Shown: positions 10,692 through 21,961 of the stretch, piece after piece | Layout of the letters: each line of letters starts with the position of its first letter | Numbering within the stretch: position 1 is the stretch's first letter | Source: Deuterostichococcus epilithicus | Taxonomy: Eukaryota > Chlorophyta > Trebouxiophyceae > Prasiolales > Stichococcaceae | Assembly (NCBI GenBank): GCA_033439295.1 | Contig: JAVTLE010000013.1 | Span: 2,666,001-2,730,000, forward strand | Direction: 5' to 3' | DNA: 64,000 nucleotides | Position numbers and translations under genes: made by a program | Notes under the pieces: model-generated | Database searches by the model: none | Seen by the model: only the letters and a program-made list of their open reading frames with translations | Told to the model about the DNA's origin: nothing

Positions 10692-13600
10692 ATGGCTGTT
10701 GCAAGCATGCCCAACCGCCGTAGCCGCCGTTCTAGCATGCGCAAGTCTATCGGCAACGTGCCTCCGACACCCGGCACAGTGATCCCGAGCACCCCCGGCA
10801 CAGCCCAGGGCGCCCAGCCGGATGTGGCGTCGCCCAAGATCAACCGTAAGGTGGCCTCCTTCTATGGTGGCGGCCTGCCGCGGCCGGGTCTGATGGCCGA
10901 TCCGGACCAGGCCGCGAGGCAGGTCGTCAAGTCGCAGAGGGGCCGCGTTGAGTTCGTCTCGCCCGTGCAGCCTCTCATGGGTGAGCAAGTACCAGTTACT
11001 GAATCGCTCTAGCCTTTCATTGCCCTCACGGCACGCGTCTCGGGCTGTGCATAGCAGCTTAGCTGACGCGAGCTTGAAGGGTCATGCATTTCAAATGCAT
11101 GTTGTGGCGTGGGCTGCTGCCCGACAACCGACGACAGGCGCTCTGCAACAATAGCTTCGGAAGTTGTATACCGGAACGCATGCGATGCATGCCAGCATCG
11201 TGACTGGCTTCAACTTTGCACCCAATATAGCTGCTATGATCATGCCTCTTGTCTTCCTGAGCTGATTTTGCCTCCAGCTGCGGATGCTTATGCGAAATCG
11301 AGGCAGGCTGACTTGATTGATGCACTTTGCCGGCCGGCCGTCAGGCTGCGATTTCATGTCTGCAACATGCGTCACGCCGCAGAATGGGCGGTTTCGGTGG
11401 CGCCCAAGGACGGCGGCGTCGCGCCGCAGTGGGTGGGCAAGCCGCCCCGCAAGGCGCTGACGCCGCAGCGAGCGTTCCTAGAGGACCGCCGTGCAGCGCT
11501 GCTGGCGAACAACCCCGACCTGCGCCTGCTCACATGTGAGCGGTCTCTCCTGCCTTTCCAGAAAAACACTGGACTCCGCTGTCTGCTTCGTATCGACCGG
11601 CATGGCTTGCAAGAGTGAGGCAGATAAGCAGCGAGGCCTTGAGCAGTGTGCCCTGTTGCGGCCGATGGTTTGAAGGTGTGTCCTGCAAGATGACAGCAGT
11701 ACGGCACCAGGCAGGCGTCGTCCAGCAGAAGGTCGCACGGCAGCATAGAAGAGTTCGCTCATTTGGTCCCGTGCAAGTGCCTCAACCTGGGTGGTTTGTC
11801 GCGCAGACCCGGAGCAGATCCGGCTGGCGACGCGGGAAGGCGGCCGCATCTTCGAGAACCTGCCCAGCTGGGAACAGGAGAAGTATCGCCAGTATGCCAC
11901 GGGTACAGTTCTAGCAGGCACTTGCAGCAGTGCCCGGTGGCTGCATTTGGCTGTCGCTTGCCCATGTGTGAGATCTCATGTATGCCACAGCGCCGCATCG
12001 TTCGAATGCGCCTCTAGGCGGCGACTGGCAACCCATCTTGGAGCATCAATTCAGCAACGCGTCTAATCAGAGGCCTGACAAGGCTTGATGCTTGCCTCTT
12101 GAACAAGGGTTCTGAGTCCTGGTCAGCTCACGTACGCCCCCCTGCTGTCCTTCCGCAGCTGACGAGCAAAGGTACGAGGCGGAGTGCAATGCGTACGAGG
12201 CTGCCAACCCGGGGTGGAAGGCGTACGAGGCGCGCCGCGCGGCGGCCAAGGCTGCGCAGCAGGCTGCGCGGCTGCCGCCGGCGCCGCCGTCGACCGCCGA
12301 GCAGCTGTTCGTCGAGGCCTGGTGCGCACGCTGTCGACCTGCACCCCGTTGTTGTGCCCTGTCCTGCAGCTGGCACAGCCATGCCAGGAAGCGGGGGCCG
12401 CCCCTCCCCTTGGGCGGGCCAAACGGCTCAAAGGACCCGGAACGCGGCAGCAAGATGGGGGCCATTGGGGACAGGTGCAGCTCCAGGTGCTCCTCCTGTG
12501 CACGGTTTGAAGCGCCTGATCGTGCGGCGCAAGCAGCTTGAAGCGCATGTGCAGCAGCACTGTTCTCAGGTCGCCCATGCCCACCCTGTCTGGCTTTCCC
12601 CGTAAGCGCGAGTGTGCATGGGCGGCGCAGGCTGCAGCAGCGGGACCCGGAGGCCGCAGGCGCCGGCGGCGAGGCGCTGGAGGCGGCGCAGGAGGCGGCA
12701 GAGGACGCCTGGGGACAGGCCAGCAACGGCGAGCGCGCCGTCTTCGAGCAGCAGGCGCAGGGTGAGTGTGCTGCGGCAAGCACACCGCGGACGGCCGCCA
12801 AGTGTCGGACTGCTAGATACGGGACTGCCAGCTGTTCTTTGAGGCGACACAACTCCGGGCACCAGTGCTGGCTTGCTCTGCTTGCGGCCGGCCGACGCCG
12901 CTGGGCGTTGACACGAGGCCACGACAGCCCCAGCCTCACGGGTTGGAATTGGAAATGAGCAGAGGCGCACGAGCGGTATGAGGCGGCGCTGACGCAATGG
13001 CGGGAGCGGCGTGAGGCCCAGCGCAAGGCGCGGGCCGCGATGCGCACTGCTGGCCGCAGCGCCGCCGACGACGCTGGCGGCGAGCCGTCTTCAGACGAAG
13101 AAGATGGCGCCGCAGCGGAGGCCGCCTTCGAGGCGGCGGCGGCAGCGCAGGGGGCGCCAGCAGCGCATGGCAGCGCCGGCAGAGCGGCCGCTGCCGGACG
13201 GTCGGCGCAAGACGCGGCCGCGCAGGCTGCCGCGCCCGCCTCAAGGGCCTCCAAGGCCTCCAGGGCCTCTGCCGCCGCCGCCACTGCCGCCGCCGCCGCC
13301 GCGAGGAAGGCGGCACCCGGCTCGGGCGAGGCGAAGGCGTCGTCAGCGGCTGGCACGACGGCAACGCGGGCAGCGGCGCCGGTGGGGGCAAAGGCAGCAG
13401 CGGCGCTGAAGTCGCCTGCCGGCAAGCGCAAGCAGGGTGCGCTCCGCTAGCCCAGATGTCTGGCAATGTCTCAGGTCGTACTTCTGAGAGCCAGTCCATG
13501 CCTCACAGTGGCTTCTGAGAGTTGCAGCTTGACCACGGAGCAGCCACACGCGCTCGTTGCTTGCCACGTCGAATGCGTCGTTAAACGAGCTGTCCTCTGC

Positions 13601-14783
13601 CTCCCCAGGCGAGAAGACACCGGCAAAAACGCCGGCCAAGCGCACCAAATCGGCAACGCCAAAGCGGGCGCAGTCGAAGGCGGAGGCCATTGCCATGGCC
13701 GAGGCGCGCGCTTTGACAGATCAGAAGGTGATAAATTCTTTGTTTGCTCCCAAGCAGTGATAGCGCACGGACTCGTGCACAGACTGGGCAATCTGAAGCT
13801 GGAGTTCCTGGGACATTGGTGAGATGTACGGCAAGGAGCTGTCCCTGTGGATCGTTGACACTGCGTGCAGCTGTGTTGCCAGGTCTGACACGAGCCTGTT
13901 GGGTGTGTGGATGTTATGATTATATCGCAAGAGGCGTCTCGTAAGGCAGCAGAGTTTGCTGGGTAGCAATAGCCACAGTGTGGCAAAGCATGCCATGCGC
14001 CACAGCAACTGAGACCACTGCACCAATACGCACCCCAAACGTACTGACTGGACCTCACATGCATCGTGCAGGAGTATGGCGGCCGGCCGGGCGCCTTCCC
14101 GTCGCATCCCGCAAAGCTAGTTGGCGCGGAGGTGGTCAACACCTTCACAACAGATGATGGCGGCACCGTGCGCTTTTGCACAACTGACCGTATGACGACA
14201 TCACATGCTGTAATGCCGCAAGCTGATGGTGTCTGGTCACCTCTGGTTGGACCCGGCCAGAGGCGCACTCAGCGCAGCAGGACCAGCCGAAAGCTCGAGC
14301 TCTGAGGAAGCCCTGGTGTCATCTGGCGCAGGAGACATTCAAGGGGCGCGTCATGGAACACCTGTATGCACGCATCACTGGGCAGGGCATCACGCCACTG
14401 TGCGCTCCCCGCCTCTGCTCTCTGATCACACTCATCCTCTCTGAAAGCTCCTGATCGACACGGAGTTGAAACCCCCCCTGGACGATACATCTTGCTTCCT
14501 GAGTGACGAGTTGAAAGGCGCTGCCGGTGGCCTGCATCGGCGAGCACGCGAGGTCGGGCGGCCCATGCCTTTGGACCTCCCTTGGAGCCAATGCGCATGG
14601 CCCAGCAGCGGCGCTCACGGAAAAGGCTGCCTCCACCATCTGCAGACCGGCGTGCCTTTGTGGCTCACAAATCGGTGCTGACACCGCAGGTGGACGGTCG
14701 AGTACGAGGATGGTGACTCAGGCGAGGCGGAGTGGTTTGAGCTGAAGGAGCTGCTGATAAAGTGGCCGCCCGCCGGGCTCTGA
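10692..14783 (+). CDS. Protein with two HMG-like boxes and a Tudor-like C-terminal domain
   Basis: Ten exons in phase (10692-10980, 11383-11535, 11807-11902, 12159-12321, 12631-12761, 12963-13436, 13609-13727, 14072-14167, 14332-14363, 14690-14783), 548 residues. The N-terminus is basic and Ser/Pro-rich. Residues about 110-185 form an HMG-like box (WVGKPPRKALTPQRAFLEDR ... NLPSWEQEKYRQYATADEQR YEAE). About 205-290 is a weaker second box (AEQLFVEAW ... NGERAVFEQQAQEAHERYEA). An Ala-rich linker with an acidic patch (SSDEEDG) and a Lys/Pro tail (TPAKTPAKRTKSATPKRAQS) follow. The C-terminus (AKLVGAEVVNTF ... FKGRV ... WTVEYEDGDSGEAEWFELKE) looks like a Tudor/chromo-barrel fold that could read modified histones. 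A nuclear chromatin role is inferred. The short exon 14332-14363 is the least certain join. A second in-frame Met lies at 10707. Confidence 0.82.
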
Positions 14784-15941
14784 GGCCGCGGGGCCACCTG
14801 CAGCCGCTCCTCCTCTGCTGCAGGTCATGAAGCCTTTCCACCTCGCCTGCTACCGGTGGCAACGGAGCCCGACCCCTGCAACGAACGTCCCTGCGTGCTG
14901 ACAGCAGCCGCAGCACGCTGGCAGTGAAGTGCTGCTGGTCGGCAGGCCCGCAACGGATGGACACCACCACATTACTTGTTTCTCCGATGAAGAACACAGT
15001 TAATTTTCGCAAACAACCTACTTACTGCCCTCGTAATGCAAGGTGGTTTGAGGCAGATAATTGCAATGACATGACTTTAGCAATGCCCCGGGGGGCACAT
15101 GTCATTGCAGCACCGTGAAATCAAAATCAGCTGCAGTCAAAAGCACAACAAACCAGGTTGCTCTCACGCAGAGCTGTTCAGAGATGCGTGTCAGTTCTGA
15201 CAGTCTCAAGTAATTTGAGCCCTCTACGGTCACACCACACGCGCGTGCGGTTCAGGAGCTGGCTTGCGCTGCAACTGATGGCCGACAAAGTAGTGTCACA
15301 GTGACTCATCCCGCTCGTGGCCGGCGCGCCCCTCTGCCACAAGCTGTCGCAGTGCCGGCGAGCGGAGGCCTGCACACAGATCCGCCTTTCAGCCCGTCGC
15401 GACTGCAAATGCAGCTGCAGCTGCCTCCCCACCTGAACAGCAGAGGTTCACATGACGATGCAAGGCTGCCTCACATGCGCCACCACTGGCGAGCACTGGT
15501 CGCAGCAGGCAACAACGAGTCGATTCGAGGTGTTGTCGGCGCTGCCTCACAGCAGGCCGCACCGATGTTCCCCACAGAGACGTTCACCTGACAGCAGATG
15601 TGCGCCGTCTGCTGCCTCTGAGTCGGAGTCCGGCCCGGCGGCCCATCCAGACGCCAGGCCTGACAGCCCCAGCCCTCGCCTCGCCTGCTAGGAATCGGGA
15701 AGGGTCAGCATGACACCTCTGCCAGCAACATGCACACTAGCCGGCTGCGGACGGCAGACCTGCAGAAGGCGCCAGACCATGGCTGGCTATGCCTGCTGAT
15801 TCCCAGGCTGACGCACTGAATGGGGCAGGGTCATCGTGCTAGGGCACAAGGCAGTCAGGGACAGTGGGCTGGCAGGCGCCATGCCCAGTTCCTGTCCCTC
15901 AACCGCTGACGTCATCGCCTTTTACTCTCTGCGCCAGCAGT
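14784..15941. other. Intergenic region between convergent 3' ends
   Basis: This 1.16 kb lies between the stop of the HMG/Tudor-like gene and the stop of the DUF177 gene. It should carry both 3' UTRs. No convincing exon, repeat or RNA gene was seen in it. Confidence 0.5.
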
Positions 15942-17244
15942 CTATGGCGAGCAGTCGACAAATTCGTCTGATCCCAAGAAACTCCTGCAACCCGGGGCAA
16001 AGCGGACCTGGGCCGTGGCGCAGTCGGGCCGGCCGCACAGCGCGGCGGCAGGTGCGGCGCTACCTAATGCTTCCCGCACAAAGTCGCTCAAATCTGCCAC
16101 CTGCCGGTGCAACCAGAGAAGTCGTCGTGGTTCTCACCCCAAATACCAGAAATCGCTTAGGTCGGCCACCTGTCGTACACCAAGCGCCTTTCACACACAT
16201 TATTCAGGAATTTTTATCGCCACGTTAAGAGGCTGTACCCATGCTTGCTCTGGCAGTTGACGCCCCGGCAAGACAGGAGCGCAGCAGGGCATGCTTCCGC
16301 AAGGCTGGCTAGATGTGTGACAGAATGGAGACCGGGGGCCAGAGAGAGGCTCGCCTTGATGCCATGATGGAAGGGCAACTCAGATGGGTCAGTGCAGTCG
16401 GCGCTCGCGTCGCGCGACGCGTTCAGCCACACCTGTGCCGCCGCCGACACGACTCCAACATGTTGCTCAGCAAAGCTGCTGCTGCGTCAGACGCATCCGT
16501 GACGGTGCAGCCGCCGGCAGCGAGTGCAGTGCAGGATGCGGCATTGAAAATGGTGCCTTGCAAGAGGCCGAAATACCCGCGATGCTGCAAGAAGGGTCCT
16601 GCCGTGCCACATTCGTCGACATGAGGCTGCGACGGCACCACGGCGCACCTGGAAGCTAGTCTGCACCGGGTGCTCGAAGGTGGCCAGGCAGCAGTCGCAG
16701 GACAGCGCCAGCCGCGTCTCCACGTCGGCACGCACGAAGTATCCCGCGCCCACCGTCTGGACTGTCATGTCCACCCGCACGTCCTTGTCTGCGCAGGACG
16801 AGGCAAGCCCTGTGAATGCGGACCAGACCCTGGCCAATGTGCTGCGTCGCATCCCTGCGCAATCGCAGCAACACGGATCCGTTTTGTATCTCAGGACTGC
16901 GCAGCGGCCGCGCTTGTGCTGCTGCTACAACAGCGACAGGATTCTTCAGCATGCCTGTTGCTCCGGTGCTTCGCGCCGGTCATGCGCCAGCCAGGAATCA
17001 GATCCCCCAAGGGCGCTCTTTGCTGCGTTGCTGGCTGGAAAAACAGAGAAACAGAGCATCTTCGTCGCCACGACGATCTGGGCCTGACATGCAACCCATG
17101 CGCAGCGTCCGGGTTGCTGCACACCTCGCGATGCCTCCTCGTCGAGGGAGTGCACATAGCGAGCCATGCCCAGCTGGCCCAGTGAGGCAGTCTCCCACAG
17201 CTGCGCCTCGGAACGTATCGCCGCGATGTCGCTCCGCCGCAGTC
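15942..17244 (-). CDS. DUF177/YceD-like protein, 5' end incomplete
   Basis: Exons 17125-17244 (start approximate), 16649-16788, 16355-16432 and 15942-16100 join in phase. The DUF177 core is clear: DVRVDMTVQTVGAGYFVRAD, ETRLALSCDCCLATFEHPVQ, then VWLNASRD ... ELPFHHGIK, then VADLSDFVREALGSAAPAAA LCGRPDC. The two Cys clusters (CDCC and CGRPDC) are the family's putative metal-binding pair. Bacterial YceD is linked to 23S rRNA accumulation, and plant homologues are plastidic; a plastid role here is inferred. The transit-peptide exon(s) upstream of about 17244 were not identified. The intron after 16355 has a GC donor (AAG then GCGAGC), supported by exact protein continuity HHGIK-VADLSDFV. The stop at 15944-15942 follows 25 residues past the last Cys motif, so another splice near 16020 is possible. 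Confidence 0.85.
16150..16178 (-). repeat. Echo of the last DUF177 exon start
   Basis: The minus strand shows an AG acceptor followed by VADLSDFW, copying the start of exon 15942-16100 (VADLSDFV), 70 bases upstream of the real acceptor. Similarity ends within about ten codons. Confidence 0.8.
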
Positions 17245-18535
17245 CTGGCACCGCAGCCGCTCAGGCTCAGGCTCAGCGCCTCAAATGCGCCCCGCATGCA
17301 CCGGTCTTGCTCAGAAGCAGTGGGCAGACTGCTGCCACGTGCTTGCCGCAATACAGCAAGTAGAGCCGATGTGAACACCAACGATGATGCTAAAGATGGC
17401 ACATACCGATGGCGGGGCGCTCCCTGTTCGGCTGCCGAGGCTGGCGCTGCTGGCGATGCTCCCGTGGCGGCAGCATGTCACGCTGCGGCGTCCGCCCATG
17501 CCGCTTGTGACGCGGCGCCTTGGGCTTTGCCGACACTAGGCCGCCGCTCTTGCGCCGGCTCTGTGCAGCGACCGTTGTGCAGCCGTTGCTGCGGGCATGG
17601 CTGCCGTGTGCTACATATATGTTCCACCTGGCTGACAGGGCGTCCCGCCCGGTCACCGCATGCTGGCCTAAAGGCTGGCGTCTGCACGCAGATCCACCTG
17701 CCGGCATGTCCACGAATGCGACACAGCTGCTCGTCAAGCTCGGCTTTTAAGGACGCCCTTCCAAGCAGCGTCGAGGAAAGGTTGGCACTGTGAGGATTCC
17801 TCGCCTTGCAAAGATTTTGCAAGCGACGTCCTTGGCTACAAAACAATCTTTAGGGGATATGTAAATGGCGTTTTTATCGTGCAACTAGCGTCTGACAGTG
17901 CTGCACCTGACATAGAGTTTTGACGTCGCTGCACGTGGGCATCAGTCATGCAAAGGAAACAGGTCGGGGGGTGGTCTGTCTTACGCAGATGCTGTCCAAC
18001 ATCCAGATTCCAAACCTGAACAAAGGTCAAGGGCTGCCTCGCCGCCAAGGCGTCTCGTTTGTTCGTCCTTGGCAGCGGTCTGCTCATTTTGCTTACGCGT
18101 TACGCCGGGTGAATGTCAGTTTGGAACAGCCCACGATGATGTCTGCATGCAATTTGGCGTCAGACCGCACCATGCGACTCCTCCGCTAGTAAGCCTTAAG
18201 ACTCTCGGAGGCTCCTTAAGACTGCCGCACATGTGGCCACTGCAGTTGCAGCGCTGGGGCGGCAAGTCCTTGCAGGGCCTGCGCTGCAGGGACTGCAGCC
18301 AGCTGCTGTCGCCTCCTCCTCTGGCGAAGGGGAGGAGGGGGGGGGTACATACATTATCTCCTATCCGCATCCACCCTCCATCCTTTGCATGACTGGCGGC
18401 AAGGGCTGCAGGGCCACTTTGCAGGGGCAGCCAGCTGCTGTCGCCAGCGGAGGAGGCGATAGCAGCACCCCCCGCACCCACCAGCCAAGACCACACAGCC
18501 GAGCAACGACGGGAATAAGGTGCTGGGGATCTCAA
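17245..18535. other. Region upstream of the DUF177 gene, no gene resolved
   Basis: It probably contains the missing 5' exon(s) of the minus-strand DUF177 gene and its promoter. The long plus-strand open frame at 16816-17793 is largely antisense to that gene and lacks homology. An imperfect duplication of about 50 bases, rich in CAGCTGCTG/CTGCAGG, occurs around 18275-18320 and 18405-18450. Confidence 0.4.
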
Positions 18536-18562
18536 CTTGCCTGGTGTCGCTACAAAGTGGCG

Positions 18563-18990
18563 GCGCCGTCCTGGCGGCGGCCAACCGACTGCGGATGTAA
18601 GGCGCCATCCCAGCGGCGGCCGGCCGGGACTTTGACCTCCCGGACATTGTCATCCACAACAGCTGGAAAGTAGTGAAGCAGAAAAAACAGCCACTCAGCA
18701 AGAGGCGGGCGACGTTCTGGCTACGGCCAACTGCCTGGAGTGGTGGGTGAGCTCATCCCAACGGCAGCCGTCAGGCTGCAGGTTGATGGAGCCGCCTTGG
18801 CGCGGCCAGATGGCTGCAGACTTGAGGCGCCGTCCCGGCGCCAATTTGCCGACAGCGGGTTGGCAGCGCCGTCCCAGCGTCAGCCGGCCGGCTGCGGATT
18901 TTCGGCGGCGTCCCAACAGCCGCCGGCCGGCTGAGAATCTGCGACGCCGTCCCAGCGGCAACTGCTGACTGAGAATCTGTGGGAGTAAGG
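18563..18990. repeat. 39-bp minisatellite
   Basis: GC-rich units with the core CCGTCCCAGCG...GCCGGCCGGCTG recur with an exact 39-base period (unit starts at 18831, 18870, 18909 and 18948). A second patch of at least two units lies at about 18566 and 18605. The 39-base period is 13 codons, so all frames stay open in places, but no gene context was found. Confidence 0.8.
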
Positions 18991-19318
18991 CCAGTTGCTA
19001 CTTCCCGCTGGCTGACACCAATGTACACCCATTGGGAGGGGGTCGTACCGGATCAGCACCGGGTGGAACGACCGGGCTCATGAGAAGTGTATGTAGATAA
19101 GCCAATGCTGCACCTTGCAAGCGCTGCAACCTTTACAGACCAAGTCAAATCAAAGCAACCTGAGCTGCACAGAATCTCAGAACAGCGATGTAGCAGTAAA
19201 TACTTCGTTTCGGTGGACAACCGAGCTGAATTACTGACGCGGCGGGACGGTCCTGATACGGAAATTGACTAGTGTGAGAGCCCTGCATCGACAACCAGGG
19301 CGATTTGAGCACCATCAT

Positions 19319-21635
19319 TCAATCAGCCTTTGCCTTCGCGTCTCGCCACCTCAGCAGCGGCGCGCTGAGCTGCTTGCCCGTCTTAAACAGCAGGAAGAAG
19401 AGGATGTTTGATGCCGCCGCCACCGCCAGGAAACCCTGCATGGCAGTGCAAACAGGTCCGACATCCACATGCACGAGAGAAAAGGCTCGCAGCCACGTCT
19501 GTCAAGCGAAGACGATACACGTTGCCAAATTGTCGCAAAGCCGCGCCTGTGGCCAGGGCATCTTGTTGAGAAAGGGGTATGGGAACACGCCGTTGAAGTG
19601 GCTGCACACCACGATCCACACCTGCGCAGCAGCGTGGGTTTCAAAATGACATCGCATTGGCACTGGCTTGCCTTCGGCAGCCTCCATCCGCGTCATTGTT
19701 CATCGCGGGCAATCTGCAAGATCACATTGTTTCAGCAGCAAACTCTCGCCGAAGCATCTCCGTGGTTTCGTCCTCACCAGGTAAAAGCTGGCGATGCACA
19801 GGCAGATTCGGGACGAGCGCTTGCTAAACGTCCGCGGGTGTCCCATCTGCGCGACGCAGGACGCATGCGGTCAGGGAGCAATTGGGTCAAAAGCGCCGAG
19901 CTGGAGGGCAAGTGCGATGCTGTCAGGAAGAAGGGCGGATGCTTCTGCGACCACAGCACTCGTACGGATCGCACGCAATGCGCCACGGATTTGCGTGGCC
20001 GTAGTGCCAAGCTGCAGCTGAACCCCGCAGTCACGAGCTGGAGCTGGACAGAGCCAGGTGTGGCGCAGGAGCCGCACCGCAAGGTCGCTCCAGGCGACGA
20101 CGCTGTTGAAGACATGCACCGCCGGACCCAGCCACGGCGGCCGCACGATGCCCTTGCCCTCCACATCCCCCTGTGCCCGGATGATAATGCGGCTGTCAGG
20201 CGGGCCGCGGGCGGCAGAAGCGGTGCGCTGTCCATCTGCCCTGATCTGCTGGCAGCTATGACCCGAGTGCCGTGCGAGCCGCCCCAGGCCCAAGACGCAG
20301 TCTGCCCAGGGCTGGGACGCAGTCTGCGGCCCAAGAGCTGTGCTGGCCGTCCACGGAGACACAGGGTGGACTGCCCACCCCTCGGCTTCCCTCTGGTTCG
20401 GAGATCCGAAAACATGGGGCCCCCACGCTACGAGGGCGGCCATTCAGAGGAACTGCTGCTTGCAGTGCCTTCAGGGGTTCACGGTTTTGGGTCGCAGGGC
20501 CTTCACCAAGCCTGCGACTCGTGTCCCTCCCTCAGTATTGCATGTGTGGAGCGCCCGACACGCGCCTTCGTGCGAGGTGTTCACTGTCTTGTTCACACAC
20601 ACCCTAGTGCGGCACAATGGCTGTCGCCAAATGTCTGCGATGCGCTCCCACACACACCCTAGTGCGGCGCAATGACTGTCGCCAAACGTCTGCAACGCGC
20701 CCAACACGCGCACCTTGGTGGAGGTGTCCACGATGTAGTACATGATGGTGACCACGTTGGCGAGCGCAAAGATGGCGCACGACAGGTCGTCCGCCAGCGC
20801 GTCCAGGCCGCCCTTCCACGGGTTGTCCTGCGGTCACAACGCTGCAATCACAGCAGCGCTCCCCCCATAGTCCCTGTGATGTCCGCGCTGCGCTTCTGCG
20901 GGCTGTGCTGCGGTAACATGACCGCAGCCTCATGCAGCGCCAGATGCCAGCGGGCAGAGGTCACGGGCCATGTCGATGGCTTCCGGCAGCAGCTGTCCGC
21001 CCAGGCGCTGCTGCGGGCGATCCTGGCGCAGGCACGCTGCTGTGCGGGCTGGCTGGCGCCACGGCGGGGAGAGTTAGGGCGCTGATGCGCGAGCAAGCTG
21101 GCGGCGCCCAGCCCCCTTTCAGGACGCCAGTCGCCCTGTTTGGTGTTTCGCAACAGCATCTGGACCACAGTGGCCACCATGCTGCAGCCGTTCCGGCATC
21201 CCTCAGACACGACATGCTGTTGTGACTCACCACACTGGTGACGTCCGCCAGCGCTGAAAGCCCCAGCGTGACTGCTTGCAGGCTGAAGGAGTAGAAGGTC
21301 AGGTACCGGAAGAACCAGCCGAAGCCTGAGGAGCCCGGGTGCGCCGCCGCCTGCGGCGTTAGGTGCCACCCCCAAACCTGTGGGTTGTGCACGTGAAAGG
21401 TGTGCAGGGACAGACAGCCGCACGAGCGTGAGATTTTCGCGAGCATGTGTGAGCATGTCAGCAAGCTGATTCCGTGAGGAGATATGGCACAAGTTTATGC
21501 TGCTCGGGTGCCGCTGGCAAGGAGCAAACAACAGGCATCGCGATTCACCTTTGCATAGATCATGAACGCCAGGGCATGGAACGCAAAGGCGGCATCCGCA
21601 CTGGACAGTGCCCTGCATGGGTCACACTTGCCCAT
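19319..21635 (-). CDS. AIG1/FAR-17a family membrane hydrolase
   Basis: Complete seven-exon model (21549-21635, 21231-21377, 20714-20827, 20078-20170, 19778-19846, 19547-19621, 19319-19435), every junction in phase 0, 233 residues, close to animal AIG1. Animal AIG1 and ADTRP are multi-pass membrane threonine hydrolases of fatty-acid esters of hydroxy fatty acids. Matching segments: FGWFFRYLTFYSFSLQAVTL (holds the catalytic Thr), LANVVTIMYYIV, RPPWLGPAVHVFNSVVAWSD (holds the catalytic His), RTFSKRSSRICLCIASFYL, VVCSHFNGVFPYPFLNKMPW, and LAVAAASNILFFLLFKTGKQ. At least five hydrophobic segments are visible. The intron after 19547 uses a GC donor (CAG then GCGCGG), needed to give PWPQ-GFLAV. The start ATG at 21635 gives a short MGKCDPC N-terminus. 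Confidence 0.9.
20551..20703 (-). repeat. Echo array of an AIG1-like exon end
   Basis: Downstream (minus sense) of exon 20714-20827 the intron holds diverged copies of the exon/intron border. The real border reads VDTSTK then GTGCGCGTGTTGGGCGCG; the copy at about 20551-20585 reads VNTSHE then GGCGCGTGTCGGGCGC. Between them a tandem repeat of about 56 bases (about 20592-20647 and 20648-20703) carries the motif CACACACCCTAGTGCGGC. Confidence 0.75.
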
Positions 21636-21835
21636 TGAGATGTAGTGTAGGGAGGATGCTGTACGATACATTAGCTTCCTGGCAAGCATGCTCCGCGGCT
21701 GGGTTTGTGCAGCCGTCTGACGCGCATGCTCCTGCTGCTAAACGGACGTCCACGCCAGATCGCAGTGGCATTCATGATGGCGGCGATGATTGCAGGCCAT
21801 GAAGCACACTCGGTACCGACCTTCGCTTCGGAGTG

Positions 21836-21961
21836 ATGACAACCTTCTTCGGCAGTGGCGGCAGCTGCGTGCGCTGGGGCTTGCTGTCAGGCGCGCTGGT
21901 CTCCGCCGTCTCCACAGCGGCGGCGGTGGCCGGTGGCGCCATCGCGGCGCGGCTAGGCTAA
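21836..21961 (+). CDS. Small hydrophobic ORF, doubtful
   Basis: An open frame from the ATG at 21836 to TAA at 21961 encodes 41 residues with a Gly-rich start and the hydrophobic stretch LLSGALVSAVSTAAAVAGGA. Third-position GC is high, as in real exons here. No homologue is recognised and no upstream exon was found. It lies 200 bases upstream of the AIG1-like gene on the opposite strand, so it could equally be promoter sequence. Confidence 0.2.
   Translation: MTTFFGSGGSCVRWGLLSGALVSAVSTAAAVAGGAIAARLG

Noticed and set aside
12067-13431. 454-codon minus-strand open frame
   Set aside because: Antisense to exons of the HMG/Tudor-like gene, whose boxes are only readable on the plus strand.
16816-17793. 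325-codon plus-strand open frame
   Set aside because: It overlaps DUF177 exon sequence antisense, crosses minus-strand splice sites, and has no recognisable motif.
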